Shown in pieces: positions 55,601 through 63,868 of a stretch of DNA of 64,000 bases. The translations under genes were made by a program, and so were the position numbers. Origin of the DNA: Paenarthrobacter nicotinovorans (GTDB lineage Bacteria; Actinomycetota; Actinomycetes; Actinomycetales; Micrococcaceae); assembly GCF_007670255.1 (NCBI RefSeq), contig NZ_SZVS01000003.1, positions 310,001-374,000 on the forward strand, written 5' to 3'. The number at the start of each line of letters is the position of its first letter. Position 1 is the first letter of the stretch. Under the pieces are notes generated by a model. It was not told where the DNA came from and ran no database searches. It was given only the letters and a program-made list of their open reading frames with translations.

Positions 55601-56195
55601 GGTCAATCCGCTGGCACTCGAAGAGTTTGCCGCCCTTGAGGAGCGGCACCAGTTCCTCAGCTCGCAGTTGGAGGACCTCAAGTCGAGCCGGAAAGACCTG
55701 CTGGACATCATCAAAGAAGTCGACAACAGGGTGCAACAGGTCTTCACGGAGGCCTTTGCCGACACCTCCGCCCAATTCGACCACGTATTTGCCCGGCTTT
55801 TTCCCGGTGGGGAGGGCAAACTCGTCCTCACCGATCCTGATGACATGCTGACCACCGGGATTGAAGTGGAGGCCCGTCCTGCCGGAAAGAAAATCAAACG
55901 CTTGTCGCTTCTTTCCGGCGGTGAGCGCTCCCTGACGGCAGTTGCGCTGCTGGTAGCCATCTTCAAGGCCAGGCCGTCGCCGTTCTACGTCATGGACGAA
56001 GTCGAAGCGGCCTTGGACGACACCAACCTGGGCCGCCTGATCACCATCTTCGAAGAATTGCGGGAGTCCAGCCAGCTCATCGTGATCACCCACCAAAAGC
56101 GGACCATGGAAGTGGCCGATGCACTATACGGTGTCACCATGCGGGGCGACGGTGTGTCCACTGTCATCAGCCAGAGGCTCAGTTCCGGGGCTTAG
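52605..56195 (+). CDS. smc: chromosome segregation protein SMC
   Basis: 1196 residues. Walker A GPNGSGKSNVVDALAW at about 32-47, a long coiled coil, hinge region about 500-670 (LTGMVTIEQGYETAIAAALG), a second coiled coil, the ABC signature LSGGERSLTAVALL at about 1104 and Walker B FYVMDEVEAALDD at about 1126. It condenses and segregates the chromosome with ScpAB. TTG 52605 (MHLKSLTVRGFKSF) follows AGGAG by 12 bp; the second TTG at 52611 is less likely. ftsY is 20 bp downstream. Confidence 0.96.
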   Translation: MHLKSLTVRGFKSFASATTFDFEPGVTAVVGPNGSGKSNVVDALAWVMGEQGAKTLRGGKMEDVIFAGTSGRPPLGRAQVSLTIDNADNALPIEYSEVTISRTLFRTGGSEYAINGAPCRLLDIQELLSDSGLGREMHVIVGQGQLDRVLHATPEDRRGFIEEAAGILKHRRRKEKTVRKLEAMQANLARLGDLTAEIRRQLTPLGKQAEIARRAQTVQFDVRDARARLLADDLVQLTTSLEKDVADEAALKERRTVVEAGLGMGRRRQAELEQQAAEATPRLNAARDNWYQLSAGRERLRSLGSLASERKRLLGSAEAAVESGRDPEHLERQAAKVREEQAALEHDILAKQAALLEATVAKDAAEALAAAEDKRLTGMLRAAADRREGLARLAGQVAAARSRAEAAEAERGRLRESLGAGDERRRQAQSEFAALEAQVAGAEDGEESLDAEYEDANEALDAVIAEIEDLKAAERDAIRERDALAARRDALQLGLNRKDGSGHLLTAEDVLGPLTGMVTIEQGYETAIAAALGSASDALVVAGVEAAAAAITRLKEDDAGRAALLLADTLPGDGGAGNELAGTNELPAGCRWAADVVKIADPSAQGALRLLSATVVVDDVRTAARVVREQPGLKAVTIEGDVFTAVTVLGGSATAPSLLEVQAAVDDAGARLQEVTARLERGRFALAGAQSRRAEAQDRADAALERLHESDARLAAVAERLGHLNSVLRSAVGESERLAASMAKAEANIAEAQLDLEVAAERLAAAQEVPDEEPSTDQRDQLAADARTARTLETEARLALRTAEEQLGAISNRAASLERAAATERRAREEAARRAQRRRAQAQRAAAVVSAVEQSLRYLDISVDLAAKERDQAEQTRELLEKELADVRTANDTLARELAELTDSVHRDEMARTQQRLRIEALETRAVDELGLSAEQLIADYGPDQPVPLPAGSTTDKWAELRAPVDANGEPIVEGIPFVRSEQEKRLKKAERELAALGKVNPLALEEFAALEERHQFLSSQLEDLKSSRKDLLDIIKEVDNRVQQVFTEAFADTSAQFDHVFARLFPGGEGKLVLTDPDDMLTTGIEVEARPAGKKIKRLSLLSGGERSLTAVALLVAIFKARPSPFYVMDEVEAALDDTNLGRLITIFEELRESSQLIVITHQKRTMEVADALYGVTMRGDGVSTVISQRLSSGA

Positions 56196-56215
56196 CTTTA
56201 TGAGAAGGTAGGGGA

Positions 56216-57421
56216 GTGAACGATTTCCTACCCATAATTCTGTCCATTCTCGCTGCGCTCGTAGTGGTCGGCGGACTGGTTCCGGTACTGCTGAAAGCCC
56301 GTAGGTCAGGCTCGAAGTACCCCGGTACGCGCGACGCCAACGATCCCGTGCAGTCCCCTGCAGCAGGCGGCGGAACCCTGGTGGAGGACCGCCCGGATGC
56401 GGTGAAGGCGCCGGCTCCCACTTTTGACGGGACAGTTGACGGAGCCGGGGTTCCGGATGACGCAGCAGGCCTTGAGACCATCGCCATCGACACTCCCGCG
56501 CCGGTGGAAGGGCGGTTGACCCGCCTTCGCGCCCGCTTGGTCAAGTCCAACAACATCCTCGGCAAGGGCCTGTTGGCTTTGCTGTCCGGCGACAAGATCG
56601 ACGAGAACGTCTGGGACGAGGTGGAAGAAACCCTCCTCCTCGCCGACCTCGGCACCGAACCCACGATGCAACTTGTCGACGCCTTGCGTGAGCGCGTCAA
56701 AGTGCTGGGCACCCGCAGCCCTGAAGATGTCAGGACCATGCTGCGGGAAGAACTCATCAAGCTGGTTGATCCGGGTATGGACCGTTCACTGAACGTCGAC
56801 CGTAAAGGTGACCGTCCCGCCGTCGTACTGGTTGTCGGTGTCAACGGCGTCGGCAAGACCACCACAGTAGGCAAGCTGGCACGTGTCCTCGTGGCCGAAG
56901 ACAAGGATGTGCTGCTGGGTGCGGCAGATACCTTCCGTGCTGCCGCGGCCGAACAGCTGGCTACATGGGGCCAGCGGGTGGGCGTGCCCACGGTGAAGTC
57001 CGACATCGACGGCGCTGATCCCGCCTCGGTTGCCTACGAGGCCGTTAAGGCCGGCATCGACCAGGAAGTCGATGTGGTCATGGTCGATACCGCAGGCCGC
57101 CTGCAGAACAAGACCGGCCTCATGGATGAACTCGGCAAGGTCAAGCGCGTCATCGAGAAGCTTGCCGAGGTGGACGAAGTCCTGTTGGTCCTCGATGCCA
57201 CCACCGGCCAGAACGGCCTCAACCAGGCCCGGGTATTCGCAGAGGTCGTCAACATTTCGGGCATCGTGCTGACCAAGCTGGACGGTACCGCCAAGGGTGG
57301 CATCGTTGTGGCCATCCAGAAGTCACTCGGTGTCCCTGTGAAGCTGGTTGGCCTTGGTGAAGGCCCTGACGACCTCGCTCCGTTTGAGGCCGAGGGCTTC
57401 GTCGACGCACTGCTCAGCTAA
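56216..57421 (+). CDS. ftsY: signal recognition particle receptor FtsY
   Basis: 401 residues. An N-terminal membrane helix (about 4-25), unusual compared with E. coli FtsY but seen in actinobacteria, is followed by an acidic/proline-rich linker and the NG domain: GVNGVGKTTTVGKLA (about 208), DTAGRLQNK (about 290), TKLDGTAKGG (about 351). It docks SRP-ribosome complexes at the membrane with Ffh, which is encoded about 5 kb downstream. The start is GTG 56216. Its stop overlaps the convergent MFS gene by 8 bp. Confidence 0.95.
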   Translation: MNDFLPIILSILAALVVVGGLVPVLLKARRSGSKYPGTRDANDPVQSPAAGGGTLVEDRPDAVKAPAPTFDGTVDGAGVPDDAAGLETIAIDTPAPVEGRLTRLRARLVKSNNILGKGLLALLSGDKIDENVWDEVEETLLLADLGTEPTMQLVDALRERVKVLGTRSPEDVRTMLREELIKLVDPGMDRSLNVDRKGDRPAVVLVVGVNGVGKTTTVGKLARVLVAEDKDVLLGAADTFRAAAAEQLATWGQRVGVPTVKSDIDGADPASVAYEAVKAGIDQEVDVVMVDTAGRLQNKTGLMDELGKVKRVIEKLAEVDEVLLVLDATTGQNGLNQARVFAEVVNISGIVLTKLDGTAKGGIVVAIQKSLGVPVKLVGLGEGPDDLAPFEAEGFVDALLS

Positions 57422-58637
57422 TTCGCGCGCCCAGCGGCTCGCGGGCTGCCAACCAGCCCGCGGCCGCCAGCAGCAGCACGCATCCGGTGATGGCGAAAGC
57501 CCAACCGTAACCCCAGTGGTCGGCCATCAGGCCGGCCACGACCGGGCCGATGATCGCGCCGGTGTCAGCCGCCATCTGGAAGACGGCAAGCACCTTGCCG
57601 CCGGATCGTCCGCGTCCAATCACGTCGGCGACGGCGGCCTGCTGGGCCGGGCCCAGCAGGCCGGAGCCGAACCCCGCCACCGCGGAAGCGACGAGGAACG
57701 CAGTGAGGTCCGTCGTCAATCCGATAAGCCCGGTGGACACGCCCGTAATCACGAGGCCTGGAATTAACAGGAACTTGCGCCCCCACGCGTCTGCCAAGCG
57801 GCCGGAAGAAGTCAGGGCGAGGGCATTTCCCACGGCAAAGACCGCCAAAGCCCAGGCGGCCGTCTCCGGCCGTGAATCCAGGACAGCCACCGCGAACAGG
57901 GGGATGGTGGCCATGCGGACACCGAAGGTCACCCAGCCATTGCCGAAGCTGGAGAACACGGCTGCCCGGTATGCCGAGTCAGCCAATGCCTCGCCCAGCG
58001 CCATGGCTGGTGCATGCCCGGTTTCCTGGGAGACGCTGCCGTTGCCACTGAGCATGGTCCGGACCACTACAGCGGCCACAAGCAGCGCACCGGCATAGGC
58101 CAGGAAGGGAACCCGGAGCCCGAAACCCGCCAGCAGGCCACCTGCCACCGGTCCCAGCACGCTGCCGATCAGGAACGCTGAAGCATAAGCGCCGGAAACG
58201 CGCCCGCGGCGTTCCGGCGGGGCAAGCCTGATGAGCAATCCCATGGCGGCAACGGTGAACATCACTGAACCGGCACCGCCCAAACCACGGAAAATCACCA
58301 GCTGCCAGTAATCCTGGGCGAAGGCACAGGCTGCGGTGGACACCGCCACGATCAATAGGCCGCAGACGTAGACGTTCCTTTCTCCGAAGCGCCCGATCAA
58401 CGCACCGCCGGCCGGCGCGAAAACCAGCCGCATGAAGGCGAAGATGCTTACGATCACGGCAGCGGCAGTGGCGCCGACGTCGAAAGTGGTAGCAAATTGC
58501 GGCAGCACCGGAGCGACGAGCCCGAATCCCAAGGCGATCAGGAACGCCGCTGCCAACATCACCTTGATGTCACGGGGCAAGGGAACCTTCTCCTGCCGGA
58601 TCCTTGGAGCTTTGACGGATCGTGGCGACTGGGTCAT
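57414..58637 (-). CDS. MFS transporter (drug-efflux-like)
   Basis: 407 residues, 12 predicted membrane segments. The N-terminal half has FGLVAPVLPQFATTFDVG and the motif-A-like GALIGRFGERNVYVCG; motif-C-like glycine-rich sequence GSVLGPVAGGLLAGFG marks a drug:H+ antiporter type. Substrate unknown. ATG 58637 gives MTQSPRSVKAPR with AAGGA about 10 bp upstream; the longer open frame to 58901 crosses the amtB regulatory region. It is divergent from amtB and overlaps ftsY tail to tail by 8 bp. Confidence 0.88.
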   Translation of the reverse strand: MTQSPRSVKAPRIRQEKVPLPRDIKVMLAAAFLIALGFGLVAPVLPQFATTFDVGATAAAVIVSIFAFMRLVFAPAGGALIGRFGERNVYVCGLLIVAVSTAACAFAQDYWQLVIFRGLGGAGSVMFTVAAMGLLIRLAPPERRGRVSGAYASAFLIGSVLGPVAGGLLAGFGLRVPFLAYAGALLVAAVVVRTMLSGNGSVSQETGHAPAMALGEALADSAYRAAVFSSFGNGWVTFGVRMATIPLFAVAVLDSRPETAAWALAVFAVGNALALTSSGRLADAWGRKFLLIPGLVITGVSTGLIGLTTDLTAFLVASAVAGFGSGLLGPAQQAAVADVIGRGRSGGKVLAVFQMAADTGAIIGPVVAGLMADHWGYGWAFAITGCVLLLAAAGWLAAREPLGARIS

Positions 58638-58722
58638 TTGGTGCTGGTCCTTCTGGTGGGATCTGGCGTTTGAACGCCTTGAGTGACGGAAAACCGGGCT
58701 CAGCCCATGAAGTCCGACGCCT

Positions 58723-58760
58723 GAAACATATCCGTAACGTCGCAGATATGCACCATTTAC
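58723..58760. promoter_or_regulatory. GlnR-like periodic box upstream of amtB
   Basis: GAAAC (58723) - six bases - GTAAC (58734) - six bases - GATAT (58745) - six bases - TTTAC (58756) gives four G(A/T)nAC-like pentamers at an 11-bp period, the layout of actinobacterial GlnR boxes; the first two are exact. It lies 140-177 bp before amtB. A TATAAA stretch is at 58791-58796. Confidence 0.5.
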
Positions 58761-58899
58761 GTTGGGGAGGTTGTTGTAACGGCCCCGCAATATAAAACCC
58801 GCGCAGGTGAAACACTGCGGCACAAAACTCTTAAGCAGGACGCAAAAGGCGTCAGGACAGCGGTTGAACCGCAGATCTAGCAAGAGAGGAACGTGCACC

Positions 58900-60234
58900 A
58901 TGGAACTTACCGCAGGTCACGTATGGGTCATGGTGGCGGCGGCGCTTGTGCTGTTCATGACACCTGGTCTGGCATTTTTCTACGGCGGCATGACACGCGC
59001 CAAAGCAGCTTTGAACATGATGATGATGAGCTTCATCTCCATCGGCATCGTCGGCGTCGTCTGGGTGCTGTGGGGCGCGTCCATGAGCTCCGGCGAAGGT
59101 TTCCTGGAGATCGTGGGCAACCCGCTCGCCACCTTCGGCCTCGAAGGGGTCAGCGCGACTCCGGATGGCCTGATCAAGGTTGGTTACGCAGCTACCTTCG
59201 CCATCATCACGGTGGCCCTTATCAGTGGCGCCATTGCAGACCGCGCCAAGTTCGGGGCCTGGAGCATCTTTGTGCCTGTCTGGGTCACCCTGGTTTACTG
59301 CCCCCTGGCCTACATGGTGTGGGGCGGCGGCCTCTTCGGCCCTGAAGGTGCGATCGGCAAGGCCCTGGGCCACGCCATCGACTTCGCCGGCGGCACCGTG
59401 GTGCACATCAACGCAGGTGTGGCGGCCCTTGTCCTGGTCCTCATCATCGGCAACCGTCGTGGTTTCGGCAAGGACCCCAACCACCGTCCGCACAACATCC
59501 CGTTCGTCATGCTCGGTGCGGCCATCCTCTGGTTTGGTTGGTTCGGCTTCAACGGCGGCGCAGCAGCGACTGCTGAACAGGGCGGCCTGATCTGGATCAA
59601 CACCCTTGCAGCCCCGGCAGCGGCCATGATCGGCTGGCTCATCACTGAGCGGATCCGTGACGGTCACCCGACGTCCCTCGGCGCGGCCTCCGGTGTCGTG
59701 GCCGGCCTCGTGGCCATCACCCCGGCTTGTGCCGATGTCAGCCCCGTGGGTGCCCTCGGCCTCGGTGTGGTTGCCGGTGTGGCCTCCGCCCTTGCAGTCG
59801 GCCTGAAGTTCCGCTGGGGCTTCGATGACTCGCTGGACGTTGTAGGCGTCCACCTCGTCTCCGGCATCATCGGCACCGTGGCCCTCGGCTTCATCGCAGT
59901 CCCGAGCGAAGGCTCCACCCCCGGCGGTCTCTTCTACGGCGGCGGATTCGCCCAGCTGTGGGCGCAGCTCGCAGCAGCCGGCGTGGCAATTGTCTTCTCG
60001 GCGGTCATGACGGCCATCATCGCCCTGGCCATCCACAAGACCATGGGCTTCCGGGTCTCCACCGAACAGGAGAACGTCGGTGTCGACCTCAGCCTCCACG
60101 CTGAGACGGCCTACGAGTTTGGCGTCAACGGACACGGTGGCAGCTTCCAGCCGCTGCACGAGGCCATGATCGGCAAAACGGAAGCCCCGGCAAGCAAAGC
60201 ATCCGCAGAAGGCAAGGAGAGTGTCCAGGCATGA
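58900..60234 (+). CDS. amtB: ammonium transporter
   Basis: 444 residues, about 11 membrane segments. It has the Amt signature FAGGTVVHINAGVAALVLVL, with the first pore histidine, and DVVGVHLVSGIIGTVALG with the second. It imports ammonium under nitrogen limitation. ATG 58900 follows AGAGAGGA by about 10 bp; the frame extends to 58807 without support. It overlaps glnK by 4 bp, the nearly universal amt-PII pairing. Confidence 0.95.
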   Translation: MELTAGHVWVMVAAALVLFMTPGLAFFYGGMTRAKAALNMMMMSFISIGIVGVVWVLWGASMSSGEGFLEIVGNPLATFGLEGVSATPDGLIKVGYAATFAIITVALISGAIADRAKFGAWSIFVPVWVTLVYCPLAYMVWGGGLFGPEGAIGKALGHAIDFAGGTVVHINAGVAALVLVLIIGNRRGFGKDPNHRPHNIPFVMLGAAILWFGWFGFNGGAAATAEQGGLIWINTLAAPAAAMIGWLITERIRDGHPTSLGAASGVVAGLVAITPACADVSPVGALGLGVVAGVASALAVGLKFRWGFDDSLDVVGVHLVSGIIGTVALGFIAVPSEGSTPGGLFYGGGFAQLWAQLAAAGVAIVFSAVMTAIIALAIHKTMGFRVSTEQENVGVDLSLHAETAYEFGVNGHGGSFQPLHEAMIGKTEAPASKASAEGKESVQA

Positions 60235-60569
60235 AGCTCATCACGGCGATCGTTCGTCCCGAAAAGCTTGAAGCAGTCCGTGAAGGCCTCGAGGCCTACG
60301 GAGTCCAGGGCCTGACGGTCAGCGCGGCCAGCGGTTACGGCCGCCAGCGTGGCTACACCGAGGTGTACCGGGGAGCTGAATACAACGTGGATTTGCTGCC
60401 GAAGGTCCGCATCGAAGTCCTCGCCACGGACGAGCAAGCGGACGACATCCTGGATGTCCTCATCGCCAGTTCAAATACCGGCAGGGCCGGAGACGGCAAG
60501 GTGTGGACGGTTGACGTTTACGAAGCCGTGCGGGTTCGCACAGGCGAACGGGGCGCAGCCGCCATCTAA
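60231..60569 (+). CDS. glnK: PII nitrogen regulatory protein
   Basis: 112 residues. It senses 2-oxoglutarate and ATP/ADP and gates the Amt channel. The T-loop is complete, with Tyr51 in YRGAEYNVDLLPK, the residue modified in other PII proteins (adenylylated in corynebacteria and Streptomyces); GDGKVWTVDV is the C-terminal PII signature. It starts on ATGA with amtB. The modifying enzyme gene glnD, often third in this operon, is absent here; a terminator follows at once. Confidence 0.95.
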   Translation: MKLITAIVRPEKLEAVREGLEAYGVQGLTVSAASGYGRQRGYTEVYRGAEYNVDLLPKVRIEVLATDEQADDILDVLIASSNTGRAGDGKVWTVDVYEAVRVRTGERGAAAI

Positions 60570-60599
60570 GGCGAAGCCGGACATCAGGGCAGAACACAA

Positions 60600-60637
60600 G
60601 CGGGCCGGGTACCACTTAAGGTACCCGGCCCGCTTTT
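60600..60637. terminator. bidirectional terminator between glnK and the G6PD gene
   Basis: Perfect 14-bp stem, GCGGGCCGGGTACC (60600-60613) and complement (60620-60633), a six-base loop, then TTTT. It lies between convergent genes. Confidence 0.88.
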
Positions 60638-60653
60638 GCCTTCGACGGCGGCG

Positions 60654-62054
60654 TCAGTTCCCGACGGCGGTGGGCCAGGAGGCCGGCCCGGCGCTTCCGG
60701 CGTCGTATTCTTCCAACGGAACCTCGTCCTTTTCCCAGGCGCGAAGGACGGGCTCGATGATCCGCCAGCAGTCTTCAGCGGTGTCTCCTCGAACGGACAG
60801 CAAGGGATCGCCGGTGAGGATGCCTTCCAGGACTTCACCGTAGGGCAGCAGGTCCGCTGCGCTGAGCTGGGCCACCAGGCTGGCTCTGTCCAGGGTGAAG
60901 ATGTCTCCGGGGCCGTTGACGTCGACATCCAGTTGCAGGACATCAGGGCCGAATCCGATACGGAGCTGATTGGGCGAGTCCACTCCCGAGAACCCCTTTG
61001 GCAGGTGCGGAACCGGCCGGAAGGTGATGACGGCTTCCTTGCGCCGCTGCCCCAGTGCCTTGCCTGAGCGGAGGATGAAGGGAACTCCCGCCCAGCGCCA
61101 GTTGTCGATCTCCACCTGCACCTCTGCGAGAGTCTCGGTGTTGCGGCCGGGATCCACGCCTTGCTCGGCCGTGTAGTCGGGCACAGTGCGCTCACCCAGC
61201 GTTCCGGCTGTGTACCTGGCCCGGCGGGTGGAGGCCTCGTAGGGGGCTTTGATGCTGCTGGCACGCAGCACGGTGGCTACGGCATCACGGAGGTCCCGCT
61301 CTTCGATGGTGGCCGGGGCGTCGATGGCCAGGAATGCCATGATGTGCAGAAGGTGGCTCTGGATCATGTCCCGCAAGGCACCCGCGGTGTCGTAGTAGCG
61401 GGCCCGGCCTTCGAGGGCCAAGTCCTCATCGAAGATGACTTCCACTTTTTCAATGTGGTCGCGGTTCCAGACGGGCTCAAGGAAGCGGTTGGCGAAGCGA
61501 AGGCCCAGGATGTTCAGCACCGTGGCCTTGCCCAGGAAGTGGTCCACGCGGTGAATGTGGTCCTCGGGCACCAGCGCCGCAAGTGTTTTGTTCAGCTCGT
61601 GTGCTGATTCCGTGCCTGAACCGAAGGGCTTTTCCATGACCAGTCGCGTTCCTGCCGGCACTTGGTCCCGATGCAGTACTTCGCAGGCCTTCTGGCTGAC
61701 ATGGGGTGGCAGAGCGAAGTAGACGGCGACGGGACCCTCCAGCTGTGCCAGCAGATCAGCCAGGGGGCCATCGGCTGTTACGTCTACCTGGTGGTAGGAA
61801 GTGTTGTTGGCAACAGCGTCCAGTGCCGCGTTTCCTGCCGTATCCGCCGACGTCGACGCCGCCGCGAAAGCGCCCCTCACTCTTTCCTTCCATTGTTCGG
61901 GGGACCAGGGGTCGGAGCCGGCACCCACCAGCCTCAGGCCGGGCGCGCGTCCGGCCGCCAGCAGCCCCGCAAGCCCGGGCAGGAGCAGCCTGCCTGTCAG
62001 GTCCCCGGACGCGCCGAGGATGAGCAACGTTTTTACAGTTGTTTTACTGGTCAC
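60654..62054 (-). CDS. zwf: glucose-6-phosphate dehydrogenase (Zwf-like)
   Basis: 466 residues, slightly shorter than usual Zwf (about 490-510). It has the dinucleotide motif LGASGDLTGRLLLPG (13-27), the EKPFG block (141-145) and the active-site RVDHFLGK (169-176; RIDHYLGK in E. coli). It would oxidise glucose-6-phosphate and supply NADPH. Actinobacteria often have more than one paralogue, so this may not be the main enzyme. GTG 62054 gives MTSKTTVKTLLILGASGD, and CATGCT lies six bases upstream; the frame extends to 62144 but without similarity. Confidence 0.85.
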   Translation of the reverse strand: MTSKTTVKTLLILGASGDLTGRLLLPGLAGLLAAGRAPGLRLVGAGSDPWSPEQWKERVRGAFAAASTSADTAGNAALDAVANNTSYHQVDVTADGPLADLLAQLEGPVAVYFALPPHVSQKACEVLHRDQVPAGTRLVMEKPFGSGTESAHELNKTLAALVPEDHIHRVDHFLGKATVLNILGLRFANRFLEPVWNRDHIEKVEVIFDEDLALEGRARYYDTAGALRDMIQSHLLHIMAFLAIDAPATIEERDLRDAVATVLRASSIKAPYEASTRRARYTAGTLGERTVPDYTAEQGVDPGRNTETLAEVQVEIDNWRWAGVPFILRSGKALGQRRKEAVITFRPVPHLPKGFSGVDSPNQLRIGFGPDVLQLDVDVNGPGDIFTLDRASLVAQLSAADLLPYGEVLEGILTGDPLLSVRGDTAEDCWRIIEPVLRAWEKDEVPLEEYDAGSAGPASWPTAVGN

Positions 62055-62060
62055 TGTGCC

Positions 62061-62066
62061 AGCATG
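62061..62066 (-). promoter_or_regulatory. putative leaderless -10 of the G6PD gene
   Basis: On the minus strand CATGCT is followed by six bases and GTG 62054. The first base departs from TAnnnT, as in the CATGAT before the GTPase pair. Confidence 0.35.
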
Positions 62067-62224
62067 CCACCTTGCCAGCGTGACTTGGTACCCTAGATAG
62101 TCGAGTCCCGTGGATAACGCAGATTTGTTGTGGTTGAGACACATCTGTTGGGGCAGTAATCGTCAAGACTCTGGTGTGCCGGACCGGCCACCATTCGTAG
62201 ACCATCGAAAGAAGTGCACGGCGC

Positions 62225-63808
62225 GTGTTCAATTCACTCTCTGACCGGTTGACAGCAACCTTCAAGAACCTTCGTGGCAAGGGCCGCCTCACCGAGGCTG
62301 ATGTCGATGCCACAGTCCGGGAGATTCGCCGTGCCCTCCTGGACGCGGACGTCGCCGTGTCCGTGGTCCGTGAGTTCACCGGTCGCATCCGCGAACGTGC
62401 CCTGGGCGCCGAGGTTTCGGGGGCGTTGAACCCGAGCCAGCAGATAGTCAAGATCGTCAACGAGGAACTCAAGGAGATCCTCGGTGGCGAGACCCGCCGT
62501 ATCCGCCTGGCGAAAACCGGCCCGACCATCATCATGCTGGCCGGTCTCCAAGGTGCCGGTAAGACCACCCTGGCGGGCAAGCTGTCCAAGTGGCTCAAGG
62601 CCCAGGGCCACAGCCCCCTGCTGGTCGCCTGCGACCTTCAGCGCCCCAATGCAGTAACCCAGCTCCAGGTTGTTGGACAGCGTGCCGGTGTCCCGGTCTT
62701 CGCTCCGCACCCCGGCGCCACCTCCTCCGAACTTGAGCACCCCGCCGGTGATCCGGTCGCCGTTGCCAAGGCCGGTGTCGAGGAAGCGCGCCAGAAGCTT
62801 CACGACGTCGTGATCGTGGACACGGCCGGCCGCCTCGGTGTTGACGCCGAGATGATGGACCAGGCCCGCCGCATCCGCCAGGCGATCATTCCCAACGAAG
62901 TTCTTTTCGTTATCGACTCCATGATCGGCCAGGACGCCGTCAACACGGCGATGGCCTTCGATGAAGGCGTCAACTTCACCGGCATCGTCCTTTCCAAGCT
63001 CGACGGCGATGCCCGCGGTGGTGCCGCCCTGTCCGTAGCGTCGGTGACCGGCAAGCCGGTCATGTTCGCGTCGACGGGCGAAGGCCTGGACGATTTCGAA
63101 CTCTTCCACCCGGACCGCATGGCCTCGCGCATCCTGGACATGGGTGACGTCCTCACCCTGATCGAACAGGCTGAGAAGGCGTGGGACAAGGAAGAAGCAG
63201 CCCGGATGGCGAAGAAGTTCGCCGACCAGGAAGACTTCACCCTGGACGACTTCCTCGCCCAGATGCAGCAGATCCGCAACATGGGCTCCATGAAGAAGAT
63301 GCTCATGATGATGCCGGGTGCGCAAAACATCCGCCAGCAGCTGGAGAACTTCGACGAAAAAGAGATCGACCGCGTCGAAGCCATCGTCCGCTCCATGACA
63401 CCGCATGAGCGTGTCGCCCCGAAGATCATCAACGGTTCACGCCGTGCGCGTATCGCCAAGGGCTCCGGTGTCCACGTCTCCGAGGTCAACGGGCTGTTGG
63501 AGCGTTTCGCCCAAGCCCAGAAGATGATGAAGAAGCTGGCCCAGGGTGGCGGCATGCCGGGGATGCCCGGAATGCCTGGCCTTGGTGGTCCTGGCGGCGG
63601 ACGCAAGAACGGCAAGAACGCCCCCAAGAAGAAGGCGCGGTCCGGCAACCCGGCCAAGGCGGCCCAGGAGTTGCGCGATGCCGAGGCCAAGCGGGCCAAC
63701 GCAGCTTCGGCAGCTCCCAAGGGTGCAGCTTTCGGCCAGGGCGCTGCGGACTTCGATCCGTCATCGCTGAACCTTCCCAAGGGCTTCGACAAGTTCCTCG
63801 GCAAATAA
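62225..63808 (+). CDS. ffh: signal recognition particle protein Ffh (SRP54)
   Basis: 527 residues. NG domain with GLQGAGKTTLAGKL (about 105), DTAGRLGVD and KLDGDARGGAALS; M domain with methionine-rich MGSMKKMLMMMPG and the SRP RNA-binding helix-loop-helix (RRARIAKGSGVHVSEVN). A C-terminal Gly/Met/Pro tail (GMPGMPGMPG) and a lysine-rich end make it longer than E. coli Ffh (453). It targets nascent membrane proteins to FtsY. The start is GTG 62225. Confidence 0.96.
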   Translation: MFNSLSDRLTATFKNLRGKGRLTEADVDATVREIRRALLDADVAVSVVREFTGRIRERALGAEVSGALNPSQQIVKIVNEELKEILGGETRRIRLAKTGPTIIMLAGLQGAGKTTLAGKLSKWLKAQGHSPLLVACDLQRPNAVTQLQVVGQRAGVPVFAPHPGATSSELEHPAGDPVAVAKAGVEEARQKLHDVVIVDTAGRLGVDAEMMDQARRIRQAIIPNEVLFVIDSMIGQDAVNTAMAFDEGVNFTGIVLSKLDGDARGGAALSVASVTGKPVMFASTGEGLDDFELFHPDRMASRILDMGDVLTLIEQAEKAWDKEEAARMAKKFADQEDFTLDDFLAQMQQIRNMGSMKKMLMMMPGAQNIRQQLENFDEKEIDRVEAIVRSMTPHERVAPKIINGSRRARIAKGSGVHVSEVNGLLERFAQAQKMMKKLAQGGGMPGMPGMPGLGGPGGGRKNGKNAPKKKARSGNPAKAAQELRDAEAKRANAASAAPKGAAFGQGAADFDPSSLNLPKGFDKFLGK

Positions 63809-63834
63809 CCGCGCTGGCATCCCAGCGGCACAGG

Positions 63835-63862
63835 TTGGGATGTCGGAGCCGTCGCATAGGCT
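63835..63862 (+). promoter_or_regulatory. putative promoter of the terminal hydrolase gene
   Basis: TTGGGA (63835-63840), 16 bp, TAGGCT (63857-63862), then six bases and ATG 63869: a good promoter spaced for a leaderless transcript. Confidence 0.5.
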
Positions 63863-63868
63863 GAACCA

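Noticed and set aside
58852..60159. 435-codon minus-strand open frame inside amtB
   Set aside because: Antisense of a membrane protein gene; His/Asp-rich product with no domain.
62234..63406. 390-codon minus-strand open frame inside ffh
   Set aside because: Antisense of the conserved NG domain of Ffh.
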